Below, piece after piece: positions 19,045-29,869 of a DNA stretch of 64,000 bases (the first letter of the stretch is position 1; each line of letters begins with the position of its first letter). The notes beneath the pieces were generated by a model. It did no database searches. It was given only the letters and a program-made list of their open reading frames with translations, and was not told the DNA's origin. The stretch comes from an uncultured Candidatus Nitrosopumilus sp. (GTDB taxonomy: Archaea; Thermoproteota; Nitrososphaeria; Nitrososphaerales; Nitrosopumilaceae): contig CAJQSE010000019.1 of NCBI GenBank assembly GCA_905612485.1, forward strand, positions 1 through 64,000. The letters run 5' to 3'. Made by a program: the position numbers and the translations under genes.

Positions 19045-20493
19045 TTGAATGTGCCAATACAAGATACTCAAGAATTCATCATTGAGCTTGAAAAACAAGG
19101 GGAATTAAAAAGAGTCAAAACAGAAGTAGATCCAGATTTAGAGATTGCAGAAATTTTAAGAAGAGAAATGTATTCAAATGGTCCTGCTATTCTTTTTGAA
19201 AATGTAAAAGGTCATACTATGCCAGTTTTAGGAAATGCATTTGGTTCAATGAAAAGACTCGAGATTGGACTTGAAATGACAGATTTTACAGAAATTGGAC
19301 ACCGTATTACAGATATGACAAAAATGGATATGCCATCAGGTTTACTAAATAAAATTAAAAAACTTCCCGAACTTTCAAAAATGACAGCATCATTTCCCAA
19401 ATCAGAATCTAGTGGATTAGTTACGGAATTCACATCAACGGATGCATCATTTGATGACTTGCCAATCATAAAATCATGGCCTAATGATGCAGGACGTTTC
19501 ATAACATTAGGATTAATTGCAACAAAACATCCAGAAACAGGAGTTCGAAATCTAGGAGTTTACAGAATGCAAATTATAGATAAAACACATGCATCTATGC
19601 ATTGGCAAAAACACAAGAGAGGAGCAAATCACGGAGATATTGCAAAAGATAAAGGAGAAAAAATACCAGCAGCAATAATTTTTGGAGGAGAACCTGCAAC
19701 AATATTTTCATCAATTGCACCAGTTCCAGAAGGATTAGACAAATATCTATTTGCAGGGATTACTAGAAAAGAAGGAATTAAGACAGTAAAATGTAAAACA
19801 ATTGATTTGGATGTTCCAGCAAATGCAGAAATTGTTTTAGAAGGATATGTTGATCCTGCAGACATTAGGGATGAAGGTCCATTTGGAGATCATACAGGAT
19901 ACTACACACCTGTAGAACCATATCCAACATTTACATTAACAGGAATTATGAGAAGGAAAAATCCAGTTTATGTTACAACAGTTGTAGGTAAACCAATTTT
20001 AGAAGATGCTTATATTGGAAAAGTTATTGAACGTTCATTTTTACCCCTTGTTCAAATGTTTCATCCAGAAGTAATAGATTTTAGCATGCCAGCTGCAGGA
20101 TGGTTTCAAGGTTTTGCAGTAATCTCAATAAAAAAAAGATATCCAGGTCAAGCAAAAAAAGTCATGATGGGGTTATGGGGAATGGGACAACTCTCACTCA
20201 CCAAAATGTTTGTAGTAGTTGATGAAGATATCAATGTGCATGATATGGATGATGTGATATGGGCCATTACTACAAGGTCTGATGCAGCAAGAGACACAGT
20301 AATCATAAATAATACACCTACAGATACTTTAGATCCAGCATCACCATTAGTCAATTTAGGTTCTAAAATGGGAATAGATGCAACTCAAAAAACTAGAGAG
20401 GAAGGATATATGAGGGAAATTCAACAGCAAGTAAAAGTAGATGAGAAAACAAAAAACCTAGTGGATTCTAGGTGGTCGGATTATGGATTATAA
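19045..20493 (+). CDS. UbiD family decarboxylase
   Basis: 482 aa; GPFGDHTGYYTPVEPYPTFTLTGIMRRKNPVYVTTVVGKP, typical UbiD; TTG or GTG start. Confidence 0.92.
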   Translation: MNVPIQDTQEFIIELEKQGELKRVKTEVDPDLEIAEILRREMYSNGPAILFENVKGHTMPVLGNAFGSMKRLEIGLEMTDFTEIGHRITDMTKMDMPSGLLNKIKKLPELSKMTASFPKSESSGLVTEFTSTDASFDDLPIIKSWPNDAGRFITLGLIATKHPETGVRNLGVYRMQIIDKTHASMHWQKHKRGANHGDIAKDKGEKIPAAIIFGGEPATIFSSIAPVPEGLDKYLFAGITRKEGIKTVKCKTIDLDVPANAEIVLEGYVDPADIRDEGPFGDHTGYYTPVEPYPTFTLTGIMRRKNPVYVTTVVGKPILEDAYIGKVIERSFLPLVQMFHPEVIDFSMPAAGWFQGFAVISIKKRYPGQAKKVMMGLWGMGQLSLTKMFVVVDEDINVHDMDDVIWAITTRSDAARDTVIINNTPTDTLDPASPLVNLGSKMGIDATQKTREEGYMREIQQQVKVDEKTKNLVDSRWSDYGL

Positions 20494-21606
20494 TACATTG
20501 ATAGGATTATAGAAATTATCTCTTTCTTCAACTTGATAACCTATTTGATGAATAGCATCAATAATAATTTTATCAGTTAATTCAGTTGAACGTGCACCAG
20601 TACATGAAACTACTTCTTCACCAATAAGAGTACCACCAAAATCATCAGCACCATATTGTAAAGCAAGTTGTGCCATACCAACCCCATTAGTTAACCAGGA
20701 AGATTGTATGTGTGGAATTAATCCATCTAAAACTAATCTAGAGATTGCAATCATTTTCAAAAGTTGAATTCCTCCAGATCCATATTCAACAATACCCTCA
20801 TCTTGCATCAAAGTATTATTTGGTTCAAAGTTCCAGGGAATAAAAGCCATAAATCCGTTAGTTTTTTCTTGTAATTTTATAATTTTAGAAAAATGTTCAA
20901 CAATATCATTATTGTTTTCAACACTACCATACATCATTGTAGCAGAACCAGGAATATCCATAGAATGTGCCTCATCCATAATTCGAATCCAATCAGCACT
21001 GGAAATTTTCTTTGGACTAATAATGTCTTTAACAGAATCAGTTAAAATTTCAGCACCTGCACCAGGAATAGATTGTAAACCTGCATCTTTTAATCGAGAT
21101 AAAATTTCTTTTGTAGATGATTTCTCAACTTTTGCAATCATATCAATTTCAGATGTAGATAATCCATGGACACCAACAGTTGGAAATTTTTTACGAATCA
21201 TTTTGAATGCATCTTCATAATATTCAATTTTTAAATTTGGATTATGTCCACCTTGAATCAAAACTTGACGAATTTTAAACATGTCATAAGAGGTTTTAAC
21301 ACGAGTTTCAATTTCATCAAGAGATAAAGTGTAAGAATCTTTAGCTCCAGGAGATCTATAAAATGCACAAAATTTGCAATCAGTGATGCAGACATTAGTG
21401 TAATTCAAAATGATATTATTTACAAAAGAGGCTTTATTGCCAAATTGTTTTTTTGTTAGGTATCCAGAAACTAATCCCATTAAATGAACATCATCAGATT
21501 CTAAAAGTCTCAAAATATCTTCAGATCCAGGTCTAATACCTTTAAGAGAATTTTCTAAAATATCTTTAATATTACTTTTTTGTATTTGCTCAGTAGTTTG
21601 ACTCAA
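20488..21606 (-). CDS. mqnC: Cyclic dehypoxanthinyl futalosine synthase-like radical SAM protein
   Basis: NYTNVCITDCKFCAFYRSPGAKDSYTL, LIQGGHNP, AFIPWNFEPNNT, IQSSWLTNG; fits MqnC better than CofH. Confidence 0.8.
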   Translation of the reverse strand: MSQTTEQIQKSNIKDILENSLKGIRPGSEDILRLLESDDVHLMGLVSGYLTKKQFGNKASFVNNIILNYTNVCITDCKFCAFYRSPGAKDSYTLSLDEIETRVKTSYDMFKIRQVLIQGGHNPNLKIEYYEDAFKMIRKKFPTVGVHGLSTSEIDMIAKVEKSSTKEILSRLKDAGLQSIPGAGAEILTDSVKDIISPKKISSADWIRIMDEAHSMDIPGSATMMYGSVENNNDIVEHFSKIIKLQEKTNGFMAFIPWNFEPNNTLMQDEGIVEYGSGGIQLLKMIAISRLVLDGLIPHIQSSWLTNGVGMAQLALQYGADDFGGTLIGEEVVSCTGARSTELTDKIIIDAIHQIGYQVEERDNFYNPINVL

Positions 21607-21752
21607 TTATTATACATCCTTTAGAATTTCTATTTAATTCTTGATAGAAAACAGAATTAAGAATTAATGAATAAATTATGCTTAATTTCAAATAAATTTG
21701 AGCATGCAAATGCACGTTATTTTTAAGTAGGGCTGAAAGAACAAAACAAAAC

Positions 21753-22535
21753 ATGGTATCAGCAACTCAAATTAGATTAAATCGAATTATGAGAAAGGGA
21801 AAGATGTTATGTATTCCAATGGATCATGGAATTTCAAATGGGCCTATTGAAGGTCTCGAAGATCCATCAGATATAATTTACAAATGTGAAGGACATGGAC
21901 TTACTAGTGTAATTATTAACAAAGGAATAATCAAAGCATTACCAAAACCACCAAAGATTGGAATTTTAGTTCATTTTTCAAGTAGTACTTCATTATCATT
22001 ATCACCTAACAGAAAGATGTTAACAGGTACAGTCAAAGAAGCAGTTGCACTAGGAGCTGATGGTGTTTCACTTCACATCAACATTGGAGGTAAAGAGGAA
22101 CCAGAAATGTTAGAGCAACTTGGAATGACAGCAGATCAATGTCATAGGTGGGGAATGCCACTTTTAGCAATGATGTATCCAAGGGGAGAAAATGTTCCAA
22201 ATCCACATGATCCAGAAATAGTAGGACATGTTGCAAGAATTGGTGCAGAATCTGGAGCAGATATTGTTAAAACATTATACACAGGAGATATCGATTCATT
22301 TGCAAAAATTGTTAAAAGTACACCAGTTCCAATTGTGATTGCAGGCGGACCTAAAACAAAAACAGATTTAGATATTCTTCAAATGACTGAAGACGCCATA
22401 ACTGCAGGAGCCAAAGGAGTAACATATGGTAGAAACATCTTTGCACATAAAACACCTGAAAAAATGGTCGAGGCATTAGCTGAGATAATTTTCAAAAAAG
22501 GGACAGCAAAGGAAGCAATGAAAAGAATTGAGTAA
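21753..22535 (+). CDS. 2-amino-3,7-dideoxy-D-threo-hept-6-ulosonate synthase (archaeal DHQ pathway)
   Basis: [25 protein letters not shown]...; adjacent to DHQ synthase II. Confidence 0.92.
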   Translation: MVSATQIRLNRIMRKGKMLCIPMDHGISNGPIEGLEDPSDIIYKCEGHGLTSVIINKGIIKALPKPPKIGILVHFSSSTSLSLSPNRKMLTGTVKEAVALGADGVSLHINIGGKEEPEMLEQLGMTADQCHRWGMPLLAMMYPRGENVPNPHDPEIVGHVARIGAESGADIVKTLYTGDIDSFAKIVKSTPVPIVIAGGPKTKTDLDILQMTEDAITAGAKGVTYGRNIFAHKTPEKMVEALAEIIFKKGTAKEAMKRIE

Positions 22536-23589
22536 AAATAGAGAATTAATAATTTTACCAAAAGTAAATCAGACACAATTATCAAAGTTTTTGCCACAGT
22601 TAGAAAATGAAGGAATTAAAATAATCTATTTGGATCCTAAAAAATTAGGTAAGAAAAAAACAAAATTACAAACAGTGTCTACATCAAATTCTTCAAATTA
22701 TGTAGTATTAGAAAAAGAAGGAGCATCCAAACCAAAAGGAAAAAAAGTTGGAATTAAATTTGAAGTATTATCAAATTCAGATATCGAAGATGTTTTAGCA
22801 GTTTCAAAAAAAGGATTAGATTTTGTAATAATTGAAGTTAAAGATTGGAAAATTATCCCATTAGAAAACATAATTGCCAAATTACATAAAATACACACTA
22901 AGATTTTTTCCATTGCAAGAACTCCGCAAGAAGTAAGAAAAATGTTTTCAATTTTAGAAGTAGGTGTAGATGGAGTAATTTTCAGTACATCATCAATTAA
23001 GGAAGTAAGAGAAGCAATGGTGTATCTAGGAACCAAAAGCTTTGATATGAAACCTGCTAAAATTATTGAAATTAAGGAAGTAGGGGATGGGGAGAGGGTT
23101 TGTGTAGATACAGCATCAATATTACATAAAGGAGAAGGGATGTTGATTGGAAATAGATCAAATTTTTTGTTTCTTGTCCATAATGAATCAGTAGGATCGT
23201 CATTCACATCACCAAGACCATTTAGAGTAAATGCAGGTGCAGTGCATTGCTACACACTATCACCAGATGGAACTACAAATTACTTATCAGAAGTTGAAAC
23301 AGGATCTGAAGTATTGATTCTAAATTCCAAAGGAAAGGCACGTAGAGCAACTGTAGGAAGGGCAAAAATTGAAAGAAGACCAATGTTGATGATAAAAGCT
23401 TCAGTAGGAAATGAGATAGGAGGAATTATTGCACAAGATGCAGAGACGATTAGATTTGTCAAGCCAAATGGACAACTTGTATCAGTAACACATCTAAAAA
23501 AAGGAGACATAGTAATGGCTCATTCAAAACCTGCAACAGGTAGACATTTTGGAATGGAAGTTTCAGATGAGTACATACTAGAAAAATAA
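22528..23589 (+). CDS. 3-dehydroquinate synthase II
   Basis: DTASILHKGEGMLIGNRSNFLFLVHNES...RPFRVNAGAVHCYTLSPDG...TNYLSEVETGSEV. Confidence 0.95.
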   Translation: MSKNRELIILPKVNQTQLSKFLPQLENEGIKIIYLDPKKLGKKKTKLQTVSTSNSSNYVVLEKEGASKPKGKKVGIKFEVLSNSDIEDVLAVSKKGLDFVIIEVKDWKIIPLENIIAKLHKIHTKIFSIARTPQEVRKMFSILEVGVDGVIFSTSSIKEVREAMVYLGTKSFDMKPAKIIEIKEVGDGERVCVDTASILHKGEGMLIGNRSNFLFLVHNESVGSSFTSPRPFRVNAGAVHCYTLSPDGTTNYLSEVETGSEVLILNSKGKARRATVGRAKIERRPMLMIKASVGNEIGGIIAQDAETIRFVKPNGQLVSVTHLKKGDIVMAHSKPATGRHFGMEVSDEYILEK

Positions 23590-23591
23590 AA

Positions 23592-24269
23592 ATGAAATAC
23601 AAAACTTGTATATCAATTGCAGAAAAAACACCAAATAAAATAAAATCTAAATTAAAAATTGCATTAAAAAAATCAGATTATGTGGAAGTTAGATTAGACT
23701 TTTTAAAAATTGAACAAATTCCAAATGTACTAGAAATAATAAAAAAAGATCTAAACAGAATTGTATGTACGTTAAGACCAAAAATAGAAGGAGGTGTATT
23801 TCCAGGAAATGAAAAAGAAAGAATATCAATAATAAAATTGATTGCAGAATATAATCCATTTTTACTAGATATTGAATTTAACACACTAAAGAAAAACAAA
23901 GAATTAGTCAAATATCTAAAATTAACAAAAACAAAATTATTAGTTTCTTGGCACGATTTTAAAAAGACACCAAAATCTTCAGAATTGAAAAACAAAATTA
24001 AACAGATGAGTAAATTTTCATCCAATGTAAAAATTGTCAGTACTTCTAAATCAACATATGATTCAACCAGAATGTTAGAATTATACAATAGTAAAGGAAA
24101 AAATAATTTAATTTCATTTGCAATGGGGGATTTAGGTAAAATATCTAGAATTTTATGCCTATATCTAGGCAGTCCATATACCTACGTATCATTAGGAAAA
24201 GCAGTTGCCCCAGGACAATTTAGCATAGATGAAGTTAAGAAAATAATTAATCTGAAAAGAAGTAAATAG
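23592..24269 (+). CDS. aroD: 3-dehydroquinate dehydratase, type I
   Basis: VEVRLDFL, CTLRPKIEGG, SWHDFKKTP, FAMGDLGKISR. Confidence 0.93.
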   Translation: MKYKTCISIAEKTPNKIKSKLKIALKKSDYVEVRLDFLKIEQIPNVLEIIKKDLNRIVCTLRPKIEGGVFPGNEKERISIIKLIAEYNPFLLDIEFNTLKKNKELVKYLKLTKTKLLVSWHDFKKTPKSSELKNKIKQMSKFSSNVKIVSTSKSTYDSTRMLELYNSKGKNNLISFAMGDLGKISRILCLYLGSPYTYVSLGKAVAPGQFSIDEVKKIINLKRSK

Positions 24270-24312
24270 AAAATTGAGAGTTTAAATCAATCATATTACT
24301 CAAGAAAATAAT

Positions 24313-25134
24313 ATGGGAAAAAGTTTTGCAGTTATTGGTGATCCTATTGATCATTCATTATCTCCAAACATCCACAGTGCAGCATTTAGAGAATTAAATT
24401 TAGATTCATCATACATAGGATATAGAATACCAAAAGGAGAATTAGAAGGGGGAGTAGAAGGGCTTAAAAAAATAAAAATAACAGGATTTAATGTCACCAT
24501 ACCACATAAAATTGAGATGATGAAATATTTAGATAAAATAGATGAGTCATGTAGCATAATTGGTGCAGTTAACACAGTTGTAAATAATGAAGGCGTATTG
24601 AAAGGATACAATACAGATATGGATGGTTTTTTGGAACCAATTAAAAAAAGAAATATCTCAATACAAAATAAAAAAATACTATTAATTGGTGCAGGGGGAG
24701 CTGCAAGAGCAATTGTTGCAGGAATGACTAAAGAAAAGGCAAAAAGTTTAGTTATAGTAAACAGAACAATAGAAAATGCAAATAATTTATCAGAATTTGC
24801 AACAAAAATTGGATTAACCACAAGTACAAAAAAAATAGAAGATGTAAATGAAAACATAGAAAATTATGACATAATTATCAACGCCACAGCCATAGGGTTA
24901 AAGGATGAATCAAGTCCAATTTCATTTGAGGGTGTAAAAGAAAAAACAATAGCATATGATATTGTATATTCTCCAATGAATACAGATTTTATTAAAAAAG
25001 CAAAAGAAAAAAAATTAGAAATAATTTATGGATACGAAATGCTCCTAGGACAGGCTGTTAGAGCATTTGAAATTTGGCACGACATGAAAGCACCTCATAA
25101 TGCAATGAAAAAAGCATTGTTAGGAGGATTTTGA
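24313..25134 (+). CDS. aroE: Shikimate dehydrogenase
   Basis: VIGDPIDHSLSPNIHSAAF, NVTIPHK, GAVNTVV, GYNTDMDGF, IGAGGAARAI. Confidence 0.96.
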   Translation: MGKSFAVIGDPIDHSLSPNIHSAAFRELNLDSSYIGYRIPKGELEGGVEGLKKIKITGFNVTIPHKIEMMKYLDKIDESCSIIGAVNTVVNNEGVLKGYNTDMDGFLEPIKKRNISIQNKKILLIGAGGAARAIVAGMTKEKAKSLVIVNRTIENANNLSEFATKIGLTTSTKKIEDVNENIENYDIIINATAIGLKDESSPISFEGVKEKTIAYDIVYSPMNTDFIKKAKEKKLEIIYGYEMLLGQAVRAFEIWHDMKAPHNAMKKALLGGF

Positions 25135-25988
25135 TGGCAAAAGCAAAGGCCACTATCCATGGAGCAGTTTCTATAGTTAGTGCAATTGCAAATAAAAAAG
25201 GCGCAACAGTAGGAATTGCATTAAAAGTTGAAGCCATAGTAGAAACATCAGAAGGAAAAGGAATCATAATTCAATCAGAAAATAAAAACCTTAGCTCACG
25301 TTTGATCAATAAAACAATTGAAAAAATTATATCTAAAAAAGATTTAGAAAAAAACAAAATAACAATTACATTGACCTCAGAAATTCCAACAGGATATGGA
25401 TTAAAAAGTTCCAGTGCAATATCATCAGCAGTTGCATTAGCATGTGCAAAAATATTTAAACCAAAATTAACAGATCAGCAGATTTTACTAGCTGGTGTGG
25501 ATGCATCAATTGAATCTAAAGTGAGTATTACAGGAGCATATGATGATGCATGTTCTTGTTATTATGGAGGATTTAATGTAACAGATAATGGAAAAAGAAA
25601 AAGAGTACATTTTGAAAAAGTACCATCAAATTTAATTGCAGTTATTTTTATTCCAAAAAATCGTAAAAGAGGAAATTTAAAAAAATTAAAGATACTGTCG
25701 GCAATTTTTAGTAATGCGTGGAAATTAGCAAAAGGGAGAAAATATTGGGAAGCCATGACAATGAATGGGTTAGCAGCATCAGCTATTTTAAATTCAGATC
25801 CTAAAATTATTGTAGATTTAATTGAAAAAGGAGCACTAGGGGCATCAGTTTCAGGAAATGGTCCATCAATAGCTGCAATTGTAAAAAAAGAAAATGAATC
25901 AAATGTTAAAAAAATATTTTTAGCATTAGAGGGGAACATAATTGTTTCAAAAGTAAATAACAAAAAGGCAGAAGTATATGAACTGTAA
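25131..25988 (+). CDS. aroK: Shikimate kinase, archaeal GHMP type
   Basis: PTGYGLKSSSAISSAVALA GHMP ATP motif; position within aro cluster. Confidence 0.92.
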   Translation: MMAKAKATIHGAVSIVSAIANKKGATVGIALKVEAIVETSEGKGIIIQSENKNLSSRLINKTIEKIISKKDLEKNKITITLTSEIPTGYGLKSSSAISSAVALACAKIFKPKLTDQQILLAGVDASIESKVSITGAYDDACSCYYGGFNVTDNGKRKRVHFEKVPSNLIAVIFIPKNRKRGNLKKLKILSAIFSNAWKLAKGRKYWEAMTMNGLAASAILNSDPKIIVDLIEKGALGASVSGNGPSIAAIVKKENESNVKKIFLALEGNIIVSKVNNKKAEVYEL

Positions 25989-27246
25989 GATAGAAAAATC
26001 AAAAATCAAAGGGGAAATAAATTGCCCTTCAAACAAAAGCTATACACATAGAGGGATTTTTCTTGCATCACTTGCAGGAAATAACAGCAAAGTAGAGAAT
26101 GTGTTATTATCAGCAGATACAAAAGCAACAATTGAAGCATGTAAAAAATTTGGAGCAGTAATCGAACTAAATGGTTCAGATATAATTGTAAAAAAATCAA
26201 TAAAAATTGGTACAAACGTACCTGAAATTAATACTGAAAATTCAGGAACAACAATTAGAATTGCAGTGGGAATTGCCAGTTTGTTTTCAGAAGAAATTAC
26301 TTTAACAGGAGATGCAAGTCTACAAAAAAGACCAATGCAGCCATTATTAGATGCACTGTCAAGTATTGGTGCAAAATGTAGTTCAACAAATGGAAGCCCA
26401 CCAATCAAAATTAAAGGAAGTATCATAGGTGGAGACATACGGATTCCAGGAAATTTATCTAGTCAATTTATTTCATCATTATTAATTAGTGCACCACTAA
26501 CAAAAAATGGAATTAATTTAACAATTGAAGGAGATTTGGTTTCAAAACCATATTTAGATGCAACAATAGTAACTATGAGAAAATTTGGAGTGTCAGTTAA
26601 AACATTAATTCCATATAAAAAATACAATATACTACCACAAATTTATAAAAATACAACATTTAGTGTTCCAATTGATTTTTCAAGTTTAGCATTACTTCTT
26701 TCATTTACTATACTTAACGGGGAAGACGTAGTAATCAAAGGAAGTATGGGAGACTTACCACAAGGGGATGAAGCATTCATTGACTTTATAGAACAATTAG
26801 GAGTATCAGTTACAATTAACGACAATGAAATTAAAATTAAATCGCCTGAAAAATTAAAAGGAGGGAAGTTTGATTTAAGAAATTCACCAGATCTCTTGCC
26901 ACCACTAGCAATTTTATCATTAATTTCATCAAAACCAATAGAAATTGTAAATGTAAAACATGCAAGATTAAAAGAAACAGATAGAATTGCAATTCTTGCA
27001 AGAGAATTACCAAAAATAGGAATAAAGGTGGATGAAAAAGAAGATGGATTAATTTTAGAATCGTCAGATAGTCTTACTGGGGCAAAACTAGATTCAGAAA
27101 ATGATCACAGATTATTCATGGCATTTTGCATTGCTGGAACATATATTGGAAATTGTATTGTAACGGATTCAAAATCAGTGGAAGTGTCATATCCCAATTT
27201 CATAGAGGAAATGAACAGATTAGGCGCAAAAATTGAAAGGATATAG
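25978..27246 (+). CDS. aroA: 3-phosphoshikimate 1-carboxyvinyltransferase (EPSP synthase)
   Basis: PSNKSYTHRGIFLASLAG, ENSGTTIRIA, DASLQKRPMQPLLDAL, KETDRI. Confidence 0.96.
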   Translation: MNCKIEKSKIKGEINCPSNKSYTHRGIFLASLAGNNSKVENVLLSADTKATIEACKKFGAVIELNGSDIIVKKSIKIGTNVPEINTENSGTTIRIAVGIASLFSEEITLTGDASLQKRPMQPLLDALSSIGAKCSSTNGSPPIKIKGSIIGGDIRIPGNLSSQFISSLLISAPLTKNGINLTIEGDLVSKPYLDATIVTMRKFGVSVKTLIPYKKYNILPQIYKNTTFSVPIDFSSLALLLSFTILNGEDVVIKGSMGDLPQGDEAFIDFIEQLGVSVTINDNEIKIKSPEKLKGGKFDLRNSPDLLPPLAILSLISSKPIEIVNVKHARLKETDRIAILARELPKIGIKVDEKEDGLILESSDSLTGAKLDSENDHRLFMAFCIAGTYIGNCIVTDSKSVEVSYPNFIEEMNRLGAKIERI

Positions 27247-27332
27247 AAAGTTTTCAAAAAAAAAAGTGCCCAATAAAGCTAAAAAAATCTCAAGATAGAT
27301 AAAAAAATCATCAATTTCACTTACAATAGCAA

Positions 27333-27389
27333 ATGTCAACAATAGATGAATTTTTGCTAAAACCACGAGGAATTATAAACATCACTTAA
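27333..27389 (+). CDS. 18-aa ORF (MSTIDEFLLKPRGIINIT), possible leader peptide; speculative
   Basis: Read manually in the 153-bp aroA-aroC gap. Confidence 0.2.
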   Translation: MSTIDEFLLKPRGIINIT

Positions 27390-27399
27390 CATAGATCAT

Positions 27400-28497
27400 G
27401 TGTTGCCGGGAAATTCTATTGGCCAGCGTCTTGCCTTGACAAGTTTTGGTGAAAGTCATGGAAGATCAATTGGAGCAGTATTAGATGGATGTCCTGCAGG
27501 ATTGGAAATAGATGAAAAAGAAATACAAGAGATGTTAAACCTAAGAAAGCCAGGTCAAAATTTAATTTCAACACAAAGAAAAGAAGGGGATGTTGTAGAA
27601 GTGATATCAGGGATTTTCAGAGGCTTCACAACAGGCGCACCCATTACAATGTTAATTTGGAATGCAGATCAAAAATCGAAAGATTATGAAAATTTAAAAA
27701 CAAAATTAAGACCAGGTCATTCAGATTATCCTGCAATGATGAAGTATAATCAATATAATGATTATCGAGGAGGAGGGAGATTTTCAGGAAGACTAACGGC
27801 AACACATGTAATGGGCGGTGCTATTGCAAGAAAATTACTTAAAGTAACATTAGGAATTAAAACAAATTCATTTACTTCACAAATTGGAAAAATAAAGATG
27901 GAAAAAGAATTCAATGAAAAAATGGCAAAAACAATTTATAAAAATGAAGTAAGATGTCCAGAAGAAAAAACAGCTGAAAAAATGAGGGAGTCAATCTTAG
28001 ACGCAAAAAAGAAAGGTGATTCTCTAGGTGGGATAATTGAATCAATTACAACTAATGTACCAGTAGGACTAGGAGAACCAATTTTTAGTTCATTAGAATC
28101 AGACTTGAGTAAAGCAATTTTTTCAATTCCATCAGTAAAAGGAGTGGAATTTGGTTCAGGGTTTAGAGGTTCAGAATTATTTGGTTCAGAAAATAATGAT
28201 TTGTACACAATGAAAAGAGGAAAAATTGTAACAAAAAGTAATAATTCAGGAGGGATACTGGGAGGAATTTCAAATGGAATGCCAATTACAATGAGAATTG
28301 CATTTAAGCCAGCATCATCAATTGCTCAAAAACAAAGTACTGTAGATATTAAGAATAAAAAAAATACAATACTTCAAGTAAAAGGAAGACATGATCCATG
28401 TGTAGTACCAAGAGCAGCACCAGTAGTTGATTCACTAGTAGCTCTAACCATAGCAGATCATGCACTTATCACAGGTACAATCAAACCTAGTTTATAA
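27400..28497 (+). CDS. aroC: Chorismate synthase
   Basis: LTSFGESHGRSIGAVLDGCPAGLEI, DYRGGGRFSGRLTATHVMGGAIAR, GRHDPCVVPRA. Confidence 0.97.
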   Translation: MLPGNSIGQRLALTSFGESHGRSIGAVLDGCPAGLEIDEKEIQEMLNLRKPGQNLISTQRKEGDVVEVISGIFRGFTTGAPITMLIWNADQKSKDYENLKTKLRPGHSDYPAMMKYNQYNDYRGGGRFSGRLTATHVMGGAIARKLLKVTLGIKTNSFTSQIGKIKMEKEFNEKMAKTIYKNEVRCPEEKTAEKMRESILDAKKKGDSLGGIIESITTNVPVGLGEPIFSSLESDLSKAIFSIPSVKGVEFGSGFRGSELFGSENNDLYTMKRGKIVTKSNNSGGILGGISNGMPITMRIAFKPASSIAQKQSTVDIKNKKNTILQVKGRHDPCVVPRAAPVVDSLVALTIADHALITGTIKPSL

Positions 28498-28501
28498 AAA
28501 A

Positions 28502-29869
28502 ATGTCAGATATTAACAATCTTAGAAATAAAATGGATGCAGTTACATTAGAAATGATCAATTTACTAAAAACTAGAACAGATATTGCAAAAGAAATTGGT
28601 GAAATTAAAAAAAATATTGGAAAAGGAGTTACAGATGAAGAACGTGAAGATAATTTACGTGGAAAGATCATTCAAGTATCTAAAGAAATAGGTTTAGATG
28701 AAACATTAGCATCAAAATTTTTAAATTTTTTATTAAATGAGTCAATAAAAGTTCAATCAGAAAATAAACAAACACATCTTTCAATTTTCTTAAAAGCAAA
28801 ATCACTTGAACAAAAGGGTAAAAAAATAATACATATGGAAGTAGGGGAACCAGATTTCTTGCCACCAGAAATTGTTAAAAAATCATTAACAGAAGTTTTT
28901 GAGAAAGGATTTATGAAATACGGGCAAGCAAAAGGTATGCCAGTTTTTAGAGAAGCACTTGCAAAATATGTTTCAAAAAAATTCAATGTGGAGGTTACAA
29001 ATGAAAATATTATAGTAAGTCCAGGTGCAAGGTTCTTAATTTTTTCAGCAATCAGTACATTACTAAATCCAGGTGATGAAATGATAGTAATTGAACCATC
29101 ATGGCCAGCATACAAAGATTGTGCATTGAATGCAGGAATTAAAGTACGAACAATAAATACAACATTAGAAGAAAAATGGGAGCCATCAATTGAACGAATT
29201 AAAAATGCAATTAATACAAATACAAAAATGATTGTTCTTAATTATCCAAATAACCCAACAGGTAAAATTTTACCAGAAAAATTACAAGATATTATAATTG
29301 AAGTAGCAAAAGAAAATAACCTCTATGTATTAAGTGATGAAATTTATTCACAGTATGCAAAAACAAATTGGAAAAGTATTCTAAGTTATAATTATGAGAA
29401 AAGTATTGTAACCCAATCATTTTCAAAATCACATGCCATGACAGGGTTTAGAATAGGTTATGGAATAGCATCTAAGCAAGTTATAGAAAAAATAGTTAAG
29501 TTAGAAGCACTTTGTTTGACAAATGTCTCAGAACCAATTCAATATGTTGCAATGAAAGCATTAGATGCAGATACAACAAATAATTCCAAAATAATACAAA
29601 AAAGACTAGATAAATTATCAAAAAAAGCAAAAGAGCTGGGATTAGAATTCATTATTCCAGATGGAGCCATGTATATTTTTGCAAAAATCAATCAAGAAGG
29701 CTTTGATGGAGTAGAATTTGCCAATAATTCACTAGAAAAAGGATTAGCAGTAGCTCCAGGAGAAGGATTTGGAAATTATAAGAATTTCATTAGAATATCA
29801 GCATGTCAAGATGAGAAAACACTAATGGAAGGAATGCATATACTAGGTAACATGATGAGGGATAGTTAG
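28502..29869 (+). CDS. Chorismate mutase-aminotransferase (class I/II) fusion
   Basis: N-terminal NLRNKMDAVTLEMINLLKTRTDIAKEIGEIKK (AroQ) followed by PLP aminotransferase (NYPNNPTGKIL, SFSKSHAMTGFRIGY). Confidence 0.9.
   Translation: MSDINNLRNKMDAVTLEMINLLKTRTDIAKEIGEIKKNIGKGVTDEEREDNLRGKIIQVSKEIGLDETLASKFLNFLLNESIKVQSENKQTHLSIFLKAKSLEQKGKKIIHMEVGEPDFLPPEIVKKSLTEVFEKGFMKYGQAKGMPVFREALAKYVSKKFNVEVTNENIIVSPGARFLIFSAISTLLNPGDEMIVIEPSWPAYKDCALNAGIKVRTINTTLEEKWEPSIERIKNAINTNTKMIVLNYPNNPTGKILPEKLQDIIIEVAKENNLYVLSDEIYSQYAKTNWKSILSYNYEKSIVTQSFSKSHAMTGFRIGYGIASKQVIEKIVKLEALCLTNVSEPIQYVAMKALDADTTNNSKIIQKRLDKLSKKAKELGLEFIIPDGAMYIFAKINQEGFDGVEFANNSLEKGLAVAPGEGFGNYKNFIRISACQDEKTLMEGMHILGNMMRDS

Noticed and set aside
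20488-21606. CofH (F420 biosynthesis) as annotation
   Set aside because: CKFCAFYR, LIQGGHNP and AFIPWNFEP fit MqnC better; phylogeny would be decisive.
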